Numbered from the stretch's first letter, positions 26,534 through 35,213 are shown. The stretch: DNA of 64,000 nucleotides from Antrihabitans stalagmiti (GCF_016482825.1 NZ_JAEMNV010000003.1:186001-250000), one strand, 5' to 3'. Notes: generated by a model from the sequence alone, not told the origin. Program-made: numbers and translations.

Positions 26534-28015
26534 ATGTCCCAAAGTGCCGAACGGCGTTGGTGTTTCGCCGACCAACTAGGTCCGCATTTCTTGGACTCCG
26601 ACGACCAGCCCGTGTTGCTGATCGAAGCGCGGGCGGTATTCGGACGTCGGCGTTTCCACCGACTCAAAGCGCACCTCGTGTTGTCGGCGTTGCGTCATCG
26701 GGCGGCCGAACTCGGCGACCAGGCGATCTTCCTGCAAACACGTACCTATCGGGAAGCGTTGGACAAGGTTCCGGGTCGTGTGAGTGTGTGCCAACCGACG
26801 TCGCGGGTTGCGGACAATTTCGTGCGGAGCCTGCCGTCGGTCGATGTCTTGCCCGCGCGCGGTTTCGCCACCGACAGGGAGACGTTCGAGCGCTGGACGC
26901 AGTCGCAACGTGGCCTGCTGCTGGAACAGTTCTACCGCGACGCACGCCGTCGCTTCGATCTGTTGATGGACGGTAAGGAACCGACCGGCAACAGGTGGAA
27001 TTTCGATGCCGAGAATCGTGAGCCACCGCCGAAGAGCGGTCGACTCGACGTGGTCGGGCCGTGGCTACCGGACGAGGACGAGATAGACGAACAGGTCCGC
27101 GCCGACCTCGACAAGTGGGAGCGTGACGGTGATGTTTCGTTCGTCGGGCGAGACGGTCCGCGTGAATTTGCGGTCACCCGCGCCGAATCACAGTCAGCGC
27201 TGGAACATTTCATCGAAAACCGGTTGACGCAGTTCGGTCCGACGGAGGACGCGATGCTCGCGGGGGATCGGTGGATGTCGCACAGCGGATTGTCGGCTCC
27301 GATGAACCTCGGGCTGCTGGATCCGCTCGAATGTGCCTACGCCGCAGAGGATGCGTACCGCAAAGGCAATGCGCCACTGGCCAGCGTCGAAGGTTATGTC
27401 CGGCAGTTGATCGGGTGGCGTGACTACATCTGGCACACCTACTGGCATCACGGTGACGAGTACCGCAATCGCAACGCGCTCGCCGCACATCAGCCACTGC
27501 CGCAATGGTTTACCGATCTCGATGCCGATGCGCTCGAAGCACGGTGCCTGAAAGACGTTCTCGCACAAGTGCGTGACCACGGCTGGGTGCACCACATCCC
27601 GCGCCTGATGGTGCTCTCGAACTATGCGCTGCAACGAGGTTGGCAACCCGCGGCCGTTACGGACTGGTTCCACCGCAGCTTCGTAGACGGCTACGACTGG
27701 GTAATGGTCGGCAACGTGGTCGGGATGTCGCAACATGCAGACGGCGGCCTGATCGCAACCAAGCCCTACGCATCCGGTGGCGCGTACATCAACCGGATGA
27801 GCGACTATTGCGGTGACTGCCGCTACAAGCCCACTCGACGAGTCGGCGACGACGGCTGCCCCTTCACCGGCGGCTACTGGACGTTCTTGGCGCGCAATCA
27901 CGACCGATTGAAGGGCAATCATCGGATGAGTCAGCCGTTGGCGGGCTTGAATCGGCTGACCAACCTCGACGACGTCATCGCCCAGCAGCAAGAACTGGGT
28001 GATGGACCGCCGTAG
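26534..28015 (+). CDS. Iron-sulfur photolyase/cryptochrome (FeS-BCP, PhrB type)
   Basis: A 493-residue member of the FeS-BCP group of prokaryotic (6-4) photolyases and cryptochromes. It opens with the WCFADQLGPHFL segment of the N-terminal domain. The four cluster cysteines are present: one in ARCLKD, then 88 residues later YCGDC, then a fourth 13 residues after that in DGCPF. These distances equal C350, C438, C441 and C454 of Agrobacterium PhrB. The protein would bind FAD, an antenna pigment and a 4Fe-4S cluster and repair (6-4) photoproducts or act as a light sensor. It follows the DUF2945 gene closely. A large hairpin follows the stop. Confidence 0.88.
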   Translation: MSQSAERRWCFADQLGPHFLDSDDQPVLLIEARAVFGRRRFHRLKAHLVLSALRHRAAELGDQAIFLQTRTYREALDKVPGRVSVCQPTSRVADNFVRSLPSVDVLPARGFATDRETFERWTQSQRGLLLEQFYRDARRRFDLLMDGKEPTGNRWNFDAENREPPPKSGRLDVVGPWLPDEDEIDEQVRADLDKWERDGDVSFVGRDGPREFAVTRAESQSALEHFIENRLTQFGPTEDAMLAGDRWMSHSGLSAPMNLGLLDPLECAYAAEDAYRKGNAPLASVEGYVRQLIGWRDYIWHTYWHHGDEYRNRNALAAHQPLPQWFTDLDADALEARCLKDVLAQVRDHGWVHHIPRLMVLSNYALQRGWQPAAVTDWFHRSFVDGYDWVMVGNVVGMSQHADGGLIATKPYASGGAYINRMSDYCGDCRYKPTRRVGDDGCPFTGGYWTFLARNHDRLKGNHRMSQPLAGLNRLTNLDDVIAQQQELGDGPP

Positions 28016-28030
28016 GGTCAGACTGACTGC

Positions 28031-28087
28031 CGAGCAGGCGGTTGCGGAGACATCTACTCGCTAGATGGTTACGCAACAGCCTGCTCG
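28031..28087. terminator. Large hairpin between convergent genes
   Basis: Arms CGAGCAGGCGGTTGCG (28031-28046) and CGCAACAGCCTGCTCG (28072-28087) pair over 16 bp with one mismatch and a 25-nt loop. The structure lies between the convergent stops of the photolyase and TetR genes and probably ends transcription from both sides. Confidence 0.55.
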
Positions 28088-28096
28088 TCCAAGGGA

Positions 28097-28750
28097 TCAG
28101 CTTCTCCTGCGGTTCGCGGCGCGTGCGACGAAACCCTCTAGCTGTATGGCTACCAGTTCGCGGATAGCGACCTGTGGGGTGACCGGGAAGACGGTTTGAT
28201 CCGCGAAAGCGGCTGCCGCCGTGACGGATGCGTGCAAGCTCGCGGTCAGCAGCGCACCGTCCGAGGCAGTGAGCGGGATCTGCAACGAGGAGGCGAGGAG
28301 CGCTGCGACAGCTGCCCCGTTTTCGACACGCTGGTTCCTGGCGCGCTCGGCCGCATCGGCTGATCTGAGGCCGCGCAACAACTCTGGGGCCGCCGCGACA
28401 AGGCGGCACAATATCGGCCGTGCAGCCAGACCGACTGCCAGCGCATCAGCTACCTCATCGACAGAACGAGGTTCACCGCCGAGGTGATCGCTCAAGTCGG
28501 TCAACCATGCGCCGTACTCGTCGGACAGTATGTCCAGCAGCAATGACTCTCGCGAACCGACGTACCGCAGCACATTGCTCGGCGCGAGCGCAGCGCCCGC
28601 GGAGATCCTCCTCAGCGTCACGCCGCTGACGTCGGTGGTCGCGAGCGCACTGCGCGCTGAGGAGTGGATTGCGCTCGTGCGCTCTTGCCGTTGTTCGTCG
28701 GTTCGGGCCCGGTGAAATGTCGAATCGCCTTGCAGGGGTTGTGAGTCCAT
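28097..28750 (-). CDS. TetR-family regulator
   Basis: A 217-residue TetR-type protein with ATG at 28750. The DNA-binding domain is at about 28-70 (VTLRRISAGAALAPSNVLRYVGS), where asparagine-valine replaces the usual tyrosine after the turn. The C-terminal domain is alanine-rich and helical. It is divergent from the SRPBCC gene at 28801 with an imperfect 21-bp palindrome between them, so it probably represses that gene and itself. The end of the gene faces the photolyase-type gene across a large hairpin. Confidence 0.83.
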   Translation of the reverse strand: MDSQPLQGDSTFHRARTDEQRQERTSAIHSSARSALATTDVSGVTLRRISAGAALAPSNVLRYVGSRESLLLDILSDEYGAWLTDLSDHLGGEPRSVDEVADALAVGLAARPILCRLVAAAPELLRGLRSADAAERARNQRVENGAAVAALLASSLQIPLTASDGALLTASLHASVTAAAAFADQTVFPVTPQVAIRELVAIQLEGFVARAANRRRS

Positions 28751-28758
28751 TGCAACCT

Positions 28759-28779
28759 AGAATAACGTAACGGCATTCT
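28759..28779. promoter_or_regulatory. Imperfect palindrome, probable TetR operator
   Basis: AGAAT and ATTCT flank a CGTAACG core in a 21-bp near-palindrome midway between the divergent TetR and SRPBCC genes. It ends 21 bp before the TTG start of the SRPBCC gene, a place where a bound repressor would block the promoter. Confidence 0.45.
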
Positions 28780-28800
28780 ATTATTTTCGGGAGGTACATC

Positions 28801-29283
28801 TTGGCGCGTCGGCTCTGCTATTCCTTCGAGCGTTCCGGTCCAGTGACGCACGACGAGGTATTTGCGCGACTCCGCGACGCGACACGTTGGTCGACGTGGG
28901 CCGGCGCCCCGATCGCGGTGTCGAGGTGGCGAGAGCCAGGTCCAACCTCCGGCGCCGAAAGCGTGGTAGGCCACGTCCGGCTGGTCGGATCGCCGCAGTA
29001 TCAAACCGCGGAAGAGGTCACGATCGACGAGTATGGAACAACCGAACATGTCCACGGGTATCGACTATTGAGCCAATGGCCCGTGCGTGACTACACCTCA
29101 CGGGTTGAAGTGGGTCGCACTGACGACGGGGGAACCCGGGTGCGATGGTCCGGGGAGTTCACCGAACGCGTTCCCGGCACAGGATTGCTGTGGCGCCGCT
29201 TCGTCGTCAACCTTCTCGGTCGTGCTGCCGACCGACTGGTCACTGTGCCGGCCGTGACGGATCCAAAAGGTAGCGCTGGATAG
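28801..29283 (+). CDS. SRPBCC/polyketide-cyclase-like protein
   Basis: A 160-residue START-like (SRPBCC) fold protein. The TTG start lies six bases after GGGAGG. The pattern is typical: an N-terminal strand (YSFERSGPVTHDEVFARL), DATRWSTWAG, mid strands with GVRLVG-like turns, and a C-terminal helix (GLLWRRFVVNLLGRAADRLV). Such proteins bind hydrophobic ligands and include cyclases and lipid carriers. No catalytic residue stands out. Divergence from a TetR gene with a shared palindrome suggests ligand-responsive expression. Confidence 0.7.
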   Translation: MARRLCYSFERSGPVTHDEVFARLRDATRWSTWAGAPIAVSRWREPGPTSGAESVVGHVRLVGSPQYQTAEEVTIDEYGTTEHVHGYRLLSQWPVRDYTSRVEVGRTDDGGTRVRWSGEFTERVPGTGLLWRRFVVNLLGRAADRLVTVPAVTDPKGSAG

Positions 29284-29376
29284 TTGCACCGAGCAATCAG
29301 TCCTCGGGCAAGCGGCGATCATCGAGCACGGGTACCCAGTCCGACCCCTAGGTCAGAACCTGAGCCGACGTGACAG

Positions 29377-29805
29377 TCAGAACGGCAGCGGAATGCAGCC
29401 CGAACCGGTGTTGACGGCCGATACGACGGTGACATCGACCGCGTCGTAAGACGAGCCCCACGCGTCGTTGCCGGTATTGATTCCGGTGTAGAACGCACTC
29501 ACGTTCTGTTCACCGGCGGCGGTCGGTATCCATGTCACCTTGGCGACGCCGTCCTGTATCTGCACGTTTCCGGCAGAACTGCCGTTGACGCCGAAGCGAA
29601 CTTCGCCTGCGTCGGGTGTGGGCGGCGTGGCCGATACGGTGGCAGTCAGCGTTACCGCACAGCCCACTCCGATCGGCCCACTCGGCAGCGTGAGGGTGGT
29701 CTCGGTGGTGTACAGGTTGATTGCGGCAGCCGACGGTGCGCCGACGATCAATGCTGCTACCGCAGCGGCAGGAACGAGTGCGGCCCGAAGAGTGCGAGTA
29801 AGCAA
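29377..29805 (-). CDS. Secreted Ig-like-fold protein
   Basis: A 142-residue exported protein. The TTG start at 29805 has AGGAG six bases upstream. A signal peptide of about 28 residues ends APSAAA. The rest is threonine/valine-rich with alternating strands, GEVRFGVNGSSAG and VTWIPTAAGEQNVSAFYTG, like bacterial Ig-like repeat domains. Two cysteines (in GVGCAV and GSGCIP) could form one disulfide. It may be a cell-surface or adhesion-type protein, but nothing specific can be said. It is divergent from a P450 gene. Confidence 0.7.
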   Translation of the reverse strand: MLTRTLRAALVPAAAVAALIVGAPSAAAINLYTTETTLTLPSGPIGVGCAVTLTATVSATPPTPDAGEVRFGVNGSSAGNVQIQDGVAKVTWIPTAAGEQNVSAFYTGINTGNDAWGSSYDAVDVTVVSAVNTGSGCIPLPF

Positions 29806-29907
29806 CGTGGACTCCTATCGATTGTCGACCGAGTGTATCCACGCTCAGGTCCGAATATCGGCCTCTCGGGGGATTCCAAAACGCTGGAGTTGGACGAAGA
29901 TGGTCGT

Positions 29908-31296
29908 ATGGCGACGACATCCGGGGTGCACGAGCAGACACCGTCGACGCGCGACCGGTTGTACGGCTGGAAGTCCGCAACGCCGCTCGATCGGTCGCAT
30001 ATCCCCGGCACTCCGATCGAGTTGCCACCCGGTCCACGAACGCCAGGATTGTTGCAGACGGTTTTCGTGTGGGGCTATCGGCCGCAGTACCTACCGAGGA
30101 TGCATAGGAAGTTCGGCGACACCTTCACGTTGAATTCGGCACCGGTGGGTCGGCTCGTCGTTACTCGAGATGCCGACGCGATCCGCGAAATCTTTCGCAC
30201 CAGCCCCGAAATCGTCCACGCAGGTGAGGGAAACGCGTTGCTGCGGCCGCTCGTCGGCAACAACTCCGTCCTCACCTTGGATGCGCCCGAGCATCAGCCC
30301 GCTCGCAAGCGCCTGCTGCCGCCGTTCCATGGTGCGCGGATCGCACGGGTGGTGGCGCTGATGGAGGAGGCGACTGCTCGTGAGGTCGCGACTTGGCCTG
30401 TGGGTGAGGACTTTCCGCTACTGGAGAGAACGCAGGCACTCACACTCGACATCATCGTGCGAGTGGTGATGGGCGTGGACGATCCTGCTCGCGCGCGACG
30501 CCTCGGCGACGCATTGCGCGGGGTGCTCGGTTTGGGGATCACCGACATGTTGATGTGGGTCGCGCCTGGACTACACCGATATTGGCCGTGGCGCACTGTG
30601 ATTCGGCAGCTCGACCACGCGGATGAATTGCTGTACGAGGAAATCGAGAGGCGCCGCAACGATCCCGACCGCGCGTCGCGACCGGACGTGCTCTCGATGC
30701 TCGTCGACGGCGATGCCGACCCGGCGGTCGTGCGAGACGAACTCGTCACGATGCTGGCCGCCGGTCACGAGACCACGGCGGTCGGGTTGGCGTGGACCTT
30801 CGAGCGCCTGCTGAGGCACCCGGATGTCTTGGCTCGCTTGCAATCCGGGCTGGACGACGATCGCGATCCCTACCGCACCGCAGTCGTCAAGGAGACGCTG
30901 CGGGTGCGTCCCGTCATCTACAACGTTGCTCGACGCCTTATGGAACCCATGCAACTCGATGGCTTCTCCTTACCCGCAGGGCAATTCGTGCTCCCGTCGA
31001 TCGGAGGCATCCAGACGGACCCGCGGATCTGGGGATCGCACGCCGCAGAGTTCCGTCCGCAGCGGTGGGAGGACAGCGATGTCCCGTCACACGCGTGGAT
31101 TCCGTTCGGCGGCGGCACACGCCGTTGCCTCGGTGCCCTGTTCGCGCAAACCGAAATGGAGACGGTGGTTCGAACTGTGCTTCGCCACGTCGAGTTGCGC
31201 GCTGTCGGCGACCGCTCGGAAAAGCAACGTATGCACCACATTACGGTCGTACCGGCACGTGGGGCACGGATTCGGGTCACCAAGCGACTCGGCTGA
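29908..31296 (+). CDS. Cytochrome P450
   Basis: A 462-residue P450 related in pattern to mycobacterial CYP135-type proteins. The I-helix AGHETT, ExxR (KETLRVRP) and haem loop FGGGTRRCLG with Cys407 are intact. The N-terminus has IPGTPIELPPGPRTPG, the proline-rich hinge of this group. I place the start at the ATG at 29908; an upstream frame of 25 codons has no better ribosome site. It stands alone, with no ferredoxin or reductase gene nearby. The physiological substrate is unknown. Confidence 0.87.
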   Translation: MATTSGVHEQTPSTRDRLYGWKSATPLDRSHIPGTPIELPPGPRTPGLLQTVFVWGYRPQYLPRMHRKFGDTFTLNSAPVGRLVVTRDADAIREIFRTSPEIVHAGEGNALLRPLVGNNSVLTLDAPEHQPARKRLLPPFHGARIARVVALMEEATAREVATWPVGEDFPLLERTQALTLDIIVRVVMGVDDPARARRLGDALRGVLGLGITDMLMWVAPGLHRYWPWRTVIRQLDHADELLYEEIERRRNDPDRASRPDVLSMLVDGDADPAVVRDELVTMLAAGHETTAVGLAWTFERLLRHPDVLARLQSGLDDDRDPYRTAVVKETLRVRPVIYNVARRLMEPMQLDGFSLPAGQFVLPSIGGIQTDPRIWGSHAAEFRPQRWEDSDVPSHAWIPFGGGTRRCLGALFAQTEMETVVRTVLRHVELRAVGDRSEKQRMHHITVVPARGARIRVTKRLG

Positions 31297-31349
31297 AGAT
31301 CTCGCCGGTCGGGTCGCTCGGCGCCGCGTCGAACCGAGTCATATCTGTT

Positions 31350-31991
31350 CTAGGACAGGGGTTTGCGCGCGATGAGCGCAAGCCACGGACCCTCCTCGTC
31401 GACGAAGTGATCGGTCCAGACCGGCTCGAGCGCCGCAGCCTCGACACGCGCTTCGAAAGCTGACGGCTCCCATCGAGTGACGTGATATCGGTTGCCGGAT
31501 GTGCCCTCCCAGAGGTCGCCGCTGCCCTCACGCACGGTGACCAGCAGTCTTCCGCCCGGTCGTAATGCCTCGGCCACTTTGCGTAAGACAGTGTCGTTGT
31601 CCTCGCGCTCGATGTGCTGAAGCACGTACAACGCCATCACCGCGTCGTAGGCCGGCCAGATCGGGTCGACGTAGGCGTCGTTGACCGCGTCGAGTGGTTC
31701 GATGTGTTTACCCCGTGCAACCTGGAATTCACGGAAAGCCGCAGTTGCGTCCGTCCGTCGAACCCGGGTACCGAAAGACTCGACGAAGTCGGCGTCCCAT
31801 CCCGGCCCCGAGCCCAGTTCGAGAACGGTGTCGCCAGGGGACAGTGAGTCGACGAAGTGTTGCATCGTCGCATGATGCGCGGTAGTCGAGGAGCCTTCCG
31901 TCGACTGCGCGTACTCGAGGGCGATCGCTTCATAGGCAGCGAGGGTTTCTTGGTTCTTGGACACTCGCTCGTCGTCGGACAGGTTGAACAC
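31350..31991 (-). CDS. SAM-dependent methyltransferase
   Basis: A 213-residue class I methyltransferase. I place the start at the GTG at 31991, five bases after GGAGG; the longer open frame would overlap the FAD oxidase gene and is rejected. The SAM site VLELGSGPGWDADFV is at about 55-69, the acidic loop around RTDATAAF and the post-motif YDAVMALYVLQHIERED further on. It ends with a DEEGPWLALIARKPL strand typical of small-molecule O- or N-methyltransferases. The start lies 60 bp from the FAD oxidase gene on the same strand, so the two may be cotranscribed. Confidence 0.8.
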   Translation of the reverse strand: MFNLSDDERVSKNQETLAAYEAIALEYAQSTEGSSTTAHHATMQHFVDSLSPGDTVLELGSGPGWDADFVESFGTRVRRTDATAAFREFQVARGKHIEPLDAVNDAYVDPIWPAYDAVMALYVLQHIEREDNDTVLRKVAEALRPGGRLLVTVREGSGDLWEGTSGNRYHVTRWEPSAFEARVEAAALEPVWTDHFVDEEGPWLALIARKPLS

Positions 31992-32050
31992 GTAGACCTC
32001 CAGTTCGTTTGGGCCAATTGGTGGATCCGGCGGCGACGGATCCCTTGTAC

Positions 32051-33418
32051 TCAGTGCACGGTGACTTCGGCGCCAACCAGGTCGTCGACCGCGGGCGTCG
32101 GGTAGTTGGATCGAAGTATCCGATTCGGGTCCCATCGGTGTTTGAGTGTCGCGAGTTTGCGTACGGATTGGTCCGGCAATGCGGCCGACATCGTTTCGCC
32201 GGGAGCGAGGAACGTCAGTGGTTTGCCGTGCCCGGTGTACGGCGCAAGGTCATCGGCGAGGGCTGCGAGGCGGTCGCGGATCAGGCTGACCGGTCGATCG
32301 GGCGTCGGACTGCCGAACAGGTAGACCAAATGCTCGCTGGTAGTGGGGCCATTCGGCGTTTGTTGTCCCGCACGCAATGCGCCGCCGAGATGTCGCACCT
32401 GGACGCTGAGCAGCGGAAAGATCGGTTCCCGCAACAGCGCCGCTATGACGTCCTCGTCGAAAATACGCACTGGCACAGCGTGACTGATGCCGGGACTGGG
32501 GTCGAGTGGGTCGCCGGTTATCGATGCGAGGTCGGCCGGACTCATCGTGGCGCGAGTGTCGCTGAGCGGACCACCAATCGAGTCGAAAGGACTCAGCAGC
32601 TCACGTGCCAGCGTTTCGGCGCCGAGGAAGGTGCAGTCCAATGCCACCAAAGGCGTTGGACTCCCGGGAAAATGCAGCAGATCGAGCCAGAGCGTCAAGT
32701 CGTCGGGAGCGTCGGCGGTGACCGCCTTGTAGGCCAGCATGACGTCGCGTGCGCGATCGGCCGGCCACATCATCCGGCCACCGAAAAGGGAAGGCGCAGG
32801 CTGGAGTTGGAGTTCGACCGAAGTCACGATCGCGACGTCGCCCCCGCCGCCGCGCAGCGCCCAATACAGGTCTGGCTCGTTTTCGTTGTCGACGTACAGA
32901 CGCTCGCCGTCGGCGGTGACGACCGTGAAACTTCGCGCCGACGCACCTGCGAGTCCGAACTTTCGGGAGAACCAGCTCAGACCGCCCCCGACGGTGAAGC
33001 CGACGACTCCGACACCGGGGGAGCTCCCCGGTGTGCCGGACAGTCCGTGAGCGGCGGCCGACCCTTGGACCTGGCCCCACAGAACACCGGCGCCCACGTG
33101 CGCGCGTCGGCTCGTGGCGTCGATCTCGAGTGTATTCAGGTTGTTGGTGCGCAGCAGTATCGTCCCGGCGGCGTTACCGGCGGCGCCGTGTCCAGTCCGT
33201 TGGGTCGAAACGGAAAGGTCATGTGCTGCAGCAAACTCCACAGTCTGCTGGACGTCGGTAATGCTGTCGACGTCGACCACGGCGACTGCGTCTTCTTGAC
33301 TGACCTGCAGGTTCCACGGTCTGGTGATTTCGGTCCAGTCGCGGTGGGTCGCCGTGGCGTCGGCCTTGGTCGTCACACGACCTTCGACGGCGGCTGCAAG
33401 CGATTCGAACGGTGTCAT
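32051..33418 (-). CDS. FAD-linked oxidase of the berberine-bridge type
   Basis: A 455-residue FAD-binding oxidoreductase of the PP-loop/VAO superfamily with a C-terminal BBE-like motif (RWDPNRILRSNY). The N-terminal FAD domain has VSTQRTGHGAAGN, where the histidine can carry covalent FAD. The cysteine that would make the second covalent link in berberine-bridge enzymes is replaced (the segment reads SSPGVGVVGFTVGGG), so the flavin is at most singly linked. Members oxidise sugars, alcohols or phenolic alkaloids with oxygen. It is divergent from a TetR gene with two shared operator-like sites. Confidence 0.8.
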   Translation of the reverse strand: MTPFESLAAAVEGRVTTKADATATHRDWTEITRPWNLQVSQEDAVAVVDVDSITDVQQTVEFAAAHDLSVSTQRTGHGAAGNAAGTILLRTNNLNTLEIDATSRRAHVGAGVLWGQVQGSAAAHGLSGTPGSSPGVGVVGFTVGGGLSWFSRKFGLAGASARSFTVVTADGERLYVDNENEPDLYWALRGGGGDVAIVTSVELQLQPAPSLFGGRMMWPADRARDVMLAYKAVTADAPDDLTLWLDLLHFPGSPTPLVALDCTFLGAETLARELLSPFDSIGGPLSDTRATMSPADLASITGDPLDPSPGISHAVPVRIFDEDVIAALLREPIFPLLSVQVRHLGGALRAGQQTPNGPTTSEHLVYLFGSPTPDRPVSLIRDRLAALADDLAPYTGHGKPLTFLAPGETMSAALPDQSVRKLATLKHRWDPNRILRSNYPTPAVDDLVGAEVTVH

Positions 33419-33442
33419 GATGCTTCCTCTCTCTGATACAGA

Positions 33443-33495
33443 ACGTTACGTAACGTACCGTCGACCGCTTCAGTCGTCAATACGAAACGTTACGT
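33443..33495. promoter_or_regulatory. Twin operator-like sites between FAD oxidase and TetR genes
   Basis: A perfect 14-bp palindrome ACGTTACGTAACGT lies at 33443-33456. Its left part, ACGTTACGT, recurs at 33487-33495, 44 bp away and about four helical turns. The sites flank the centre of the 97-bp divergent gap and are the probable binding sites of the adjacent TetR. Confidence 0.55.
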
Positions 33496-33515
33496 TTTAC
33501 TGCTACGTTGTCCGA

Positions 33516-34073
33516 GTGGCTACCGAAACTCGCTCCGCACGCTCGCGGAGCCATATCTTGCGAACCGCGGTCGAGATGTGTGCCGAGCATGGCTTCACCT
33601 TCGTCACCATGGACCGGGTGGCGGCCGAGGCCGGTGTCGGCAAGCCGACGCTGTACCGCTGGTGGCCATCCAAAGCGCACCTCATGCTGGATGCGCTGCT
33701 GGAGGAAGTCAGTGGGCGCTACTTTCTCATTCCCGACACCGGCGACATTCGCGAGGACCTACGGTCGTGGCTACGGGGGTTCGTAGCACTTTTCGTCGAC
33801 CCGTTGCTTCGCGCCCTGTGCGTCGGCGTGGCCAGTGCTCAGTTGGTCGACGCCGATCTTCGGGAACAGATGATGATGGGTATCCACGCTCCTGCACGTG
33901 AGCACAATCAAGCGCGGATACGCGGCGCCCAGGCGGCCGGGCAGCTCCCCGACACCGATCCGCAGTTGATCGAAGACTGCCTCATAGGTCCGCTGTGGTA
34001 TCGCGTGCTGATCAGCGGGATGCCCGTTACCGACGAGGTCGCCGACGAGATCGTGCACCGGCAGCTTGGCTGA
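33516..34073 (+). CDS. TetR-family regulator of the FAD oxidase
   Basis: A 185-residue TetR-type protein. I use the GTG at 33516, which gives the usual short basic arm (VATETRSARSRSHILRTA) before the helix-turn-helix (FVTMDRVAAEAGVGKPTLYRWW, about 29-50). The C-terminal domain has the TetR_C_11-like pattern AQARI... (HNQARIRGAQAAGQLP). It is divergent from the FAD oxidase gene and ends about 100 bp before a second TetR gene in the same direction. A longer frame to 33324 overlaps the oxidase gene and is rejected. Confidence 0.83.
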   Translation: MATETRSARSRSHILRTAVEMCAEHGFTFVTMDRVAAEAGVGKPTLYRWWPSKAHLMLDALLEEVSGRYFLIPDTGDIREDLRSWLRGFVALFVDPLLRALCVGVASAQLVDADLREQMMMGIHAPAREHNQARIRGAQAAGQLPDTDPQLIEDCLIGPLWYRVLISGMPVTDEVADEIVHRQLG

Positions 34074-34074
34074 T

Positions 34075-34131
34075 CGTGAGTCCTTTCGGAGTGCCTGACC
34101 ACCAATGGGACTCACGATGCTGCGCAGCCGC
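34075..34131. repeat. Dispersed repeat family 2, copy B
   Basis: Begins CGTGAGTCCTTTCGGAG and ends CACGATGCTGCGCAGCCGC, matching copy A at 12883. The outer parts GTGAGTCC (34076-34083) and GGACTCAC (34108-34115) pair perfectly. It starts right after the TetR stop. Confidence 0.5.
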
Positions 34132-34137
34132 GAGGTA

Positions 34138-34169
34138 GTCTCCGAGCGAGCGTGACGTCGCTCGGAGAC
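34138..34169. promoter_or_regulatory. 12-bp perfect inverted repeat before a TetR gene
   Basis: Arms GTCTCCGAGCGA and TCGCTCGGAGAC with an 8-nt loop. It lies 11 bp before the TTG start at 34181. It could be a terminator of the upstream TetR gene or an operator; there is no T-run, and its position over the likely promoter favours an operator. Confidence 0.45.
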
Positions 34170-34180
34170 AGAGGACTCTC

Positions 34181-34765
34181 TTGGCCAGCCAGCGTGAACG
34201 CAGCGAAAGGACGATTGCCGCGATCATGGCAGTCGGTAGAACGCTGATGGCCGAGCAGGGTTACAACGCCGTGACGGTCGACGCCGTTGTCGCGCAGGCG
34301 GGCATCGCCAAAGGTGCTTTCTATCATCACTTTCCGTCCAAGAAGGTCTTGTTCGACGCGATCGTCGACGAACTGCAGCGGGAGATCGCCGACGAGCTGC
34401 GGGAGCATCAGCGGCCGGGTCCCTTGACCGCGAGCGTTCTCGCCGAGGTGTTGTCGGACTATCTGCGGCGAGCCATCGACCCACGTAGGCGGCGGATCGT
34501 TCTGTTGGAGGGGCCCGAGGTGCTCGGATGGGAACGATGGCGTGAAATCGACGACCGCCACTTCTCGGGTATGACGAGGGCTGCGGTCGCGATGATCCTG
34601 CCGTCGTCCGCGACCGACATTCGGGTTACGGCCACCACCCAGCTGGTTCTCGGGGCTGTGATGGAGGCCGCGCTCGTGACAGGTCGTGCCGACGATCCCG
34701 AAGCAGCGGTTGCGCAGTTCGGCGAGGTACTGCGCGACCTACTGTCAGGGCTCGCCGAAAGCTAG
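34181..34765 (+). CDS. TetR-family regulator
   Basis: A 194-residue TetR-type protein. The TTG start has GAGGA five to six bases upstream. The helix-turn-helix is at about 28-52 (VTVDAVVAQAGIAKGAFYHHF). The C-terminal domain contains a basic run (DPRRRRIVLLEGPEVLGWERW) recalling a TetR subgroup in which that helix contacts a small ligand. A perfect 12-bp inverted repeat lies directly upstream. It converges with the SnoaL-like gene, four bases apart, so its target is not obvious from context. Confidence 0.83.
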   Translation: MASQRERSERTIAAIMAVGRTLMAEQGYNAVTVDAVVAQAGIAKGAFYHHFPSKKVLFDAIVDELQREIADELREHQRPGPLTASVLAEVLSDYLRRAIDPRRRRIVLLEGPEVLGWERWREIDDRHFSGMTRAAVAMILPSSATDIRVTATTQLVLGAVMEAALVTGRADDPEAAVAQFGEVLRDLLSGLAES

Positions 34766-34769
34766 TCCG

Positions 34770-35213
34770 TCAGATTGCTCCTGCTCGGCCGAACGCCGCG
34801 GCACGCTGCGGTCCGTCGACATAGACGTCCTTTCTCGAAACCAGGCCGTCTTGGTCGACGTCGACGACATCGACAAGGTCGATGCGTGCTGTGAACGGCT
34901 TTCCATCGGTGTCGAATAGGTCGATCACCATCGTCCATTCGAGGACCCAGTGTCCGGCGCCGAGGATCAGTCGCGCGACGTCGGCTCTGAAATTCGGGTA
35001 CTGCTCGAAAACCTTCCTGAAGTGCTCGCGAAGTGCCGTCCGTCCGTGGACGCGGTCTTCACCGGCGCGCAGGGCGTACGACGAATCCTCACTGTGGAGA
35101 GCGGCGATGGCGTCTGGATCCTTTGCCTCCCACGCGTCGTGGTAGCGGTTGAAAACGTACTCGAGCGACGAGCGCTCGAGGTCGGCCTCGCGCTCGGCAA
35201 CAATGCTTGACAC
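34770..35213 (-). CDS. SnoaL/NTF2-like protein
   Basis: A 147-residue NTF2-fold protein. The GTG start at 35213 follows AAGGAG. It has the SnoaL-like pattern: a long first helix (LEYVFNRYHDAWEAKDPDAIAALH), the REHFRKVFEQYPNFRADVARLI strand-helix and WTMVIDLFDTDGKPFTARIDLVDVVDVD at the end. Family members are small isomerases, cyclases or ligand-binding proteins. No catalytic aspartate or histidine can be assigned with certainty. It is divergent from the acetyltransferase gene. Confidence 0.75.
   Translation of the reverse strand: MSSIVAEREADLERSSLEYVFNRYHDAWEAKDPDAIAALHSEDSSYALRAGEDRVHGRTALREHFRKVFEQYPNFRADVARLILGAGHWVLEWTMVIDLFDTDGKPFTARIDLVDVVDVDQDGLVSRKDVYVDGPQRAAAFGRAGAI

Noticed and set aside
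32051-33436. A long plus-strand frame opposite the FAD-linked oxidase
   Set aside because: Antisense to a gene with clear FAD and BBE motifs; composition is not protein-like.
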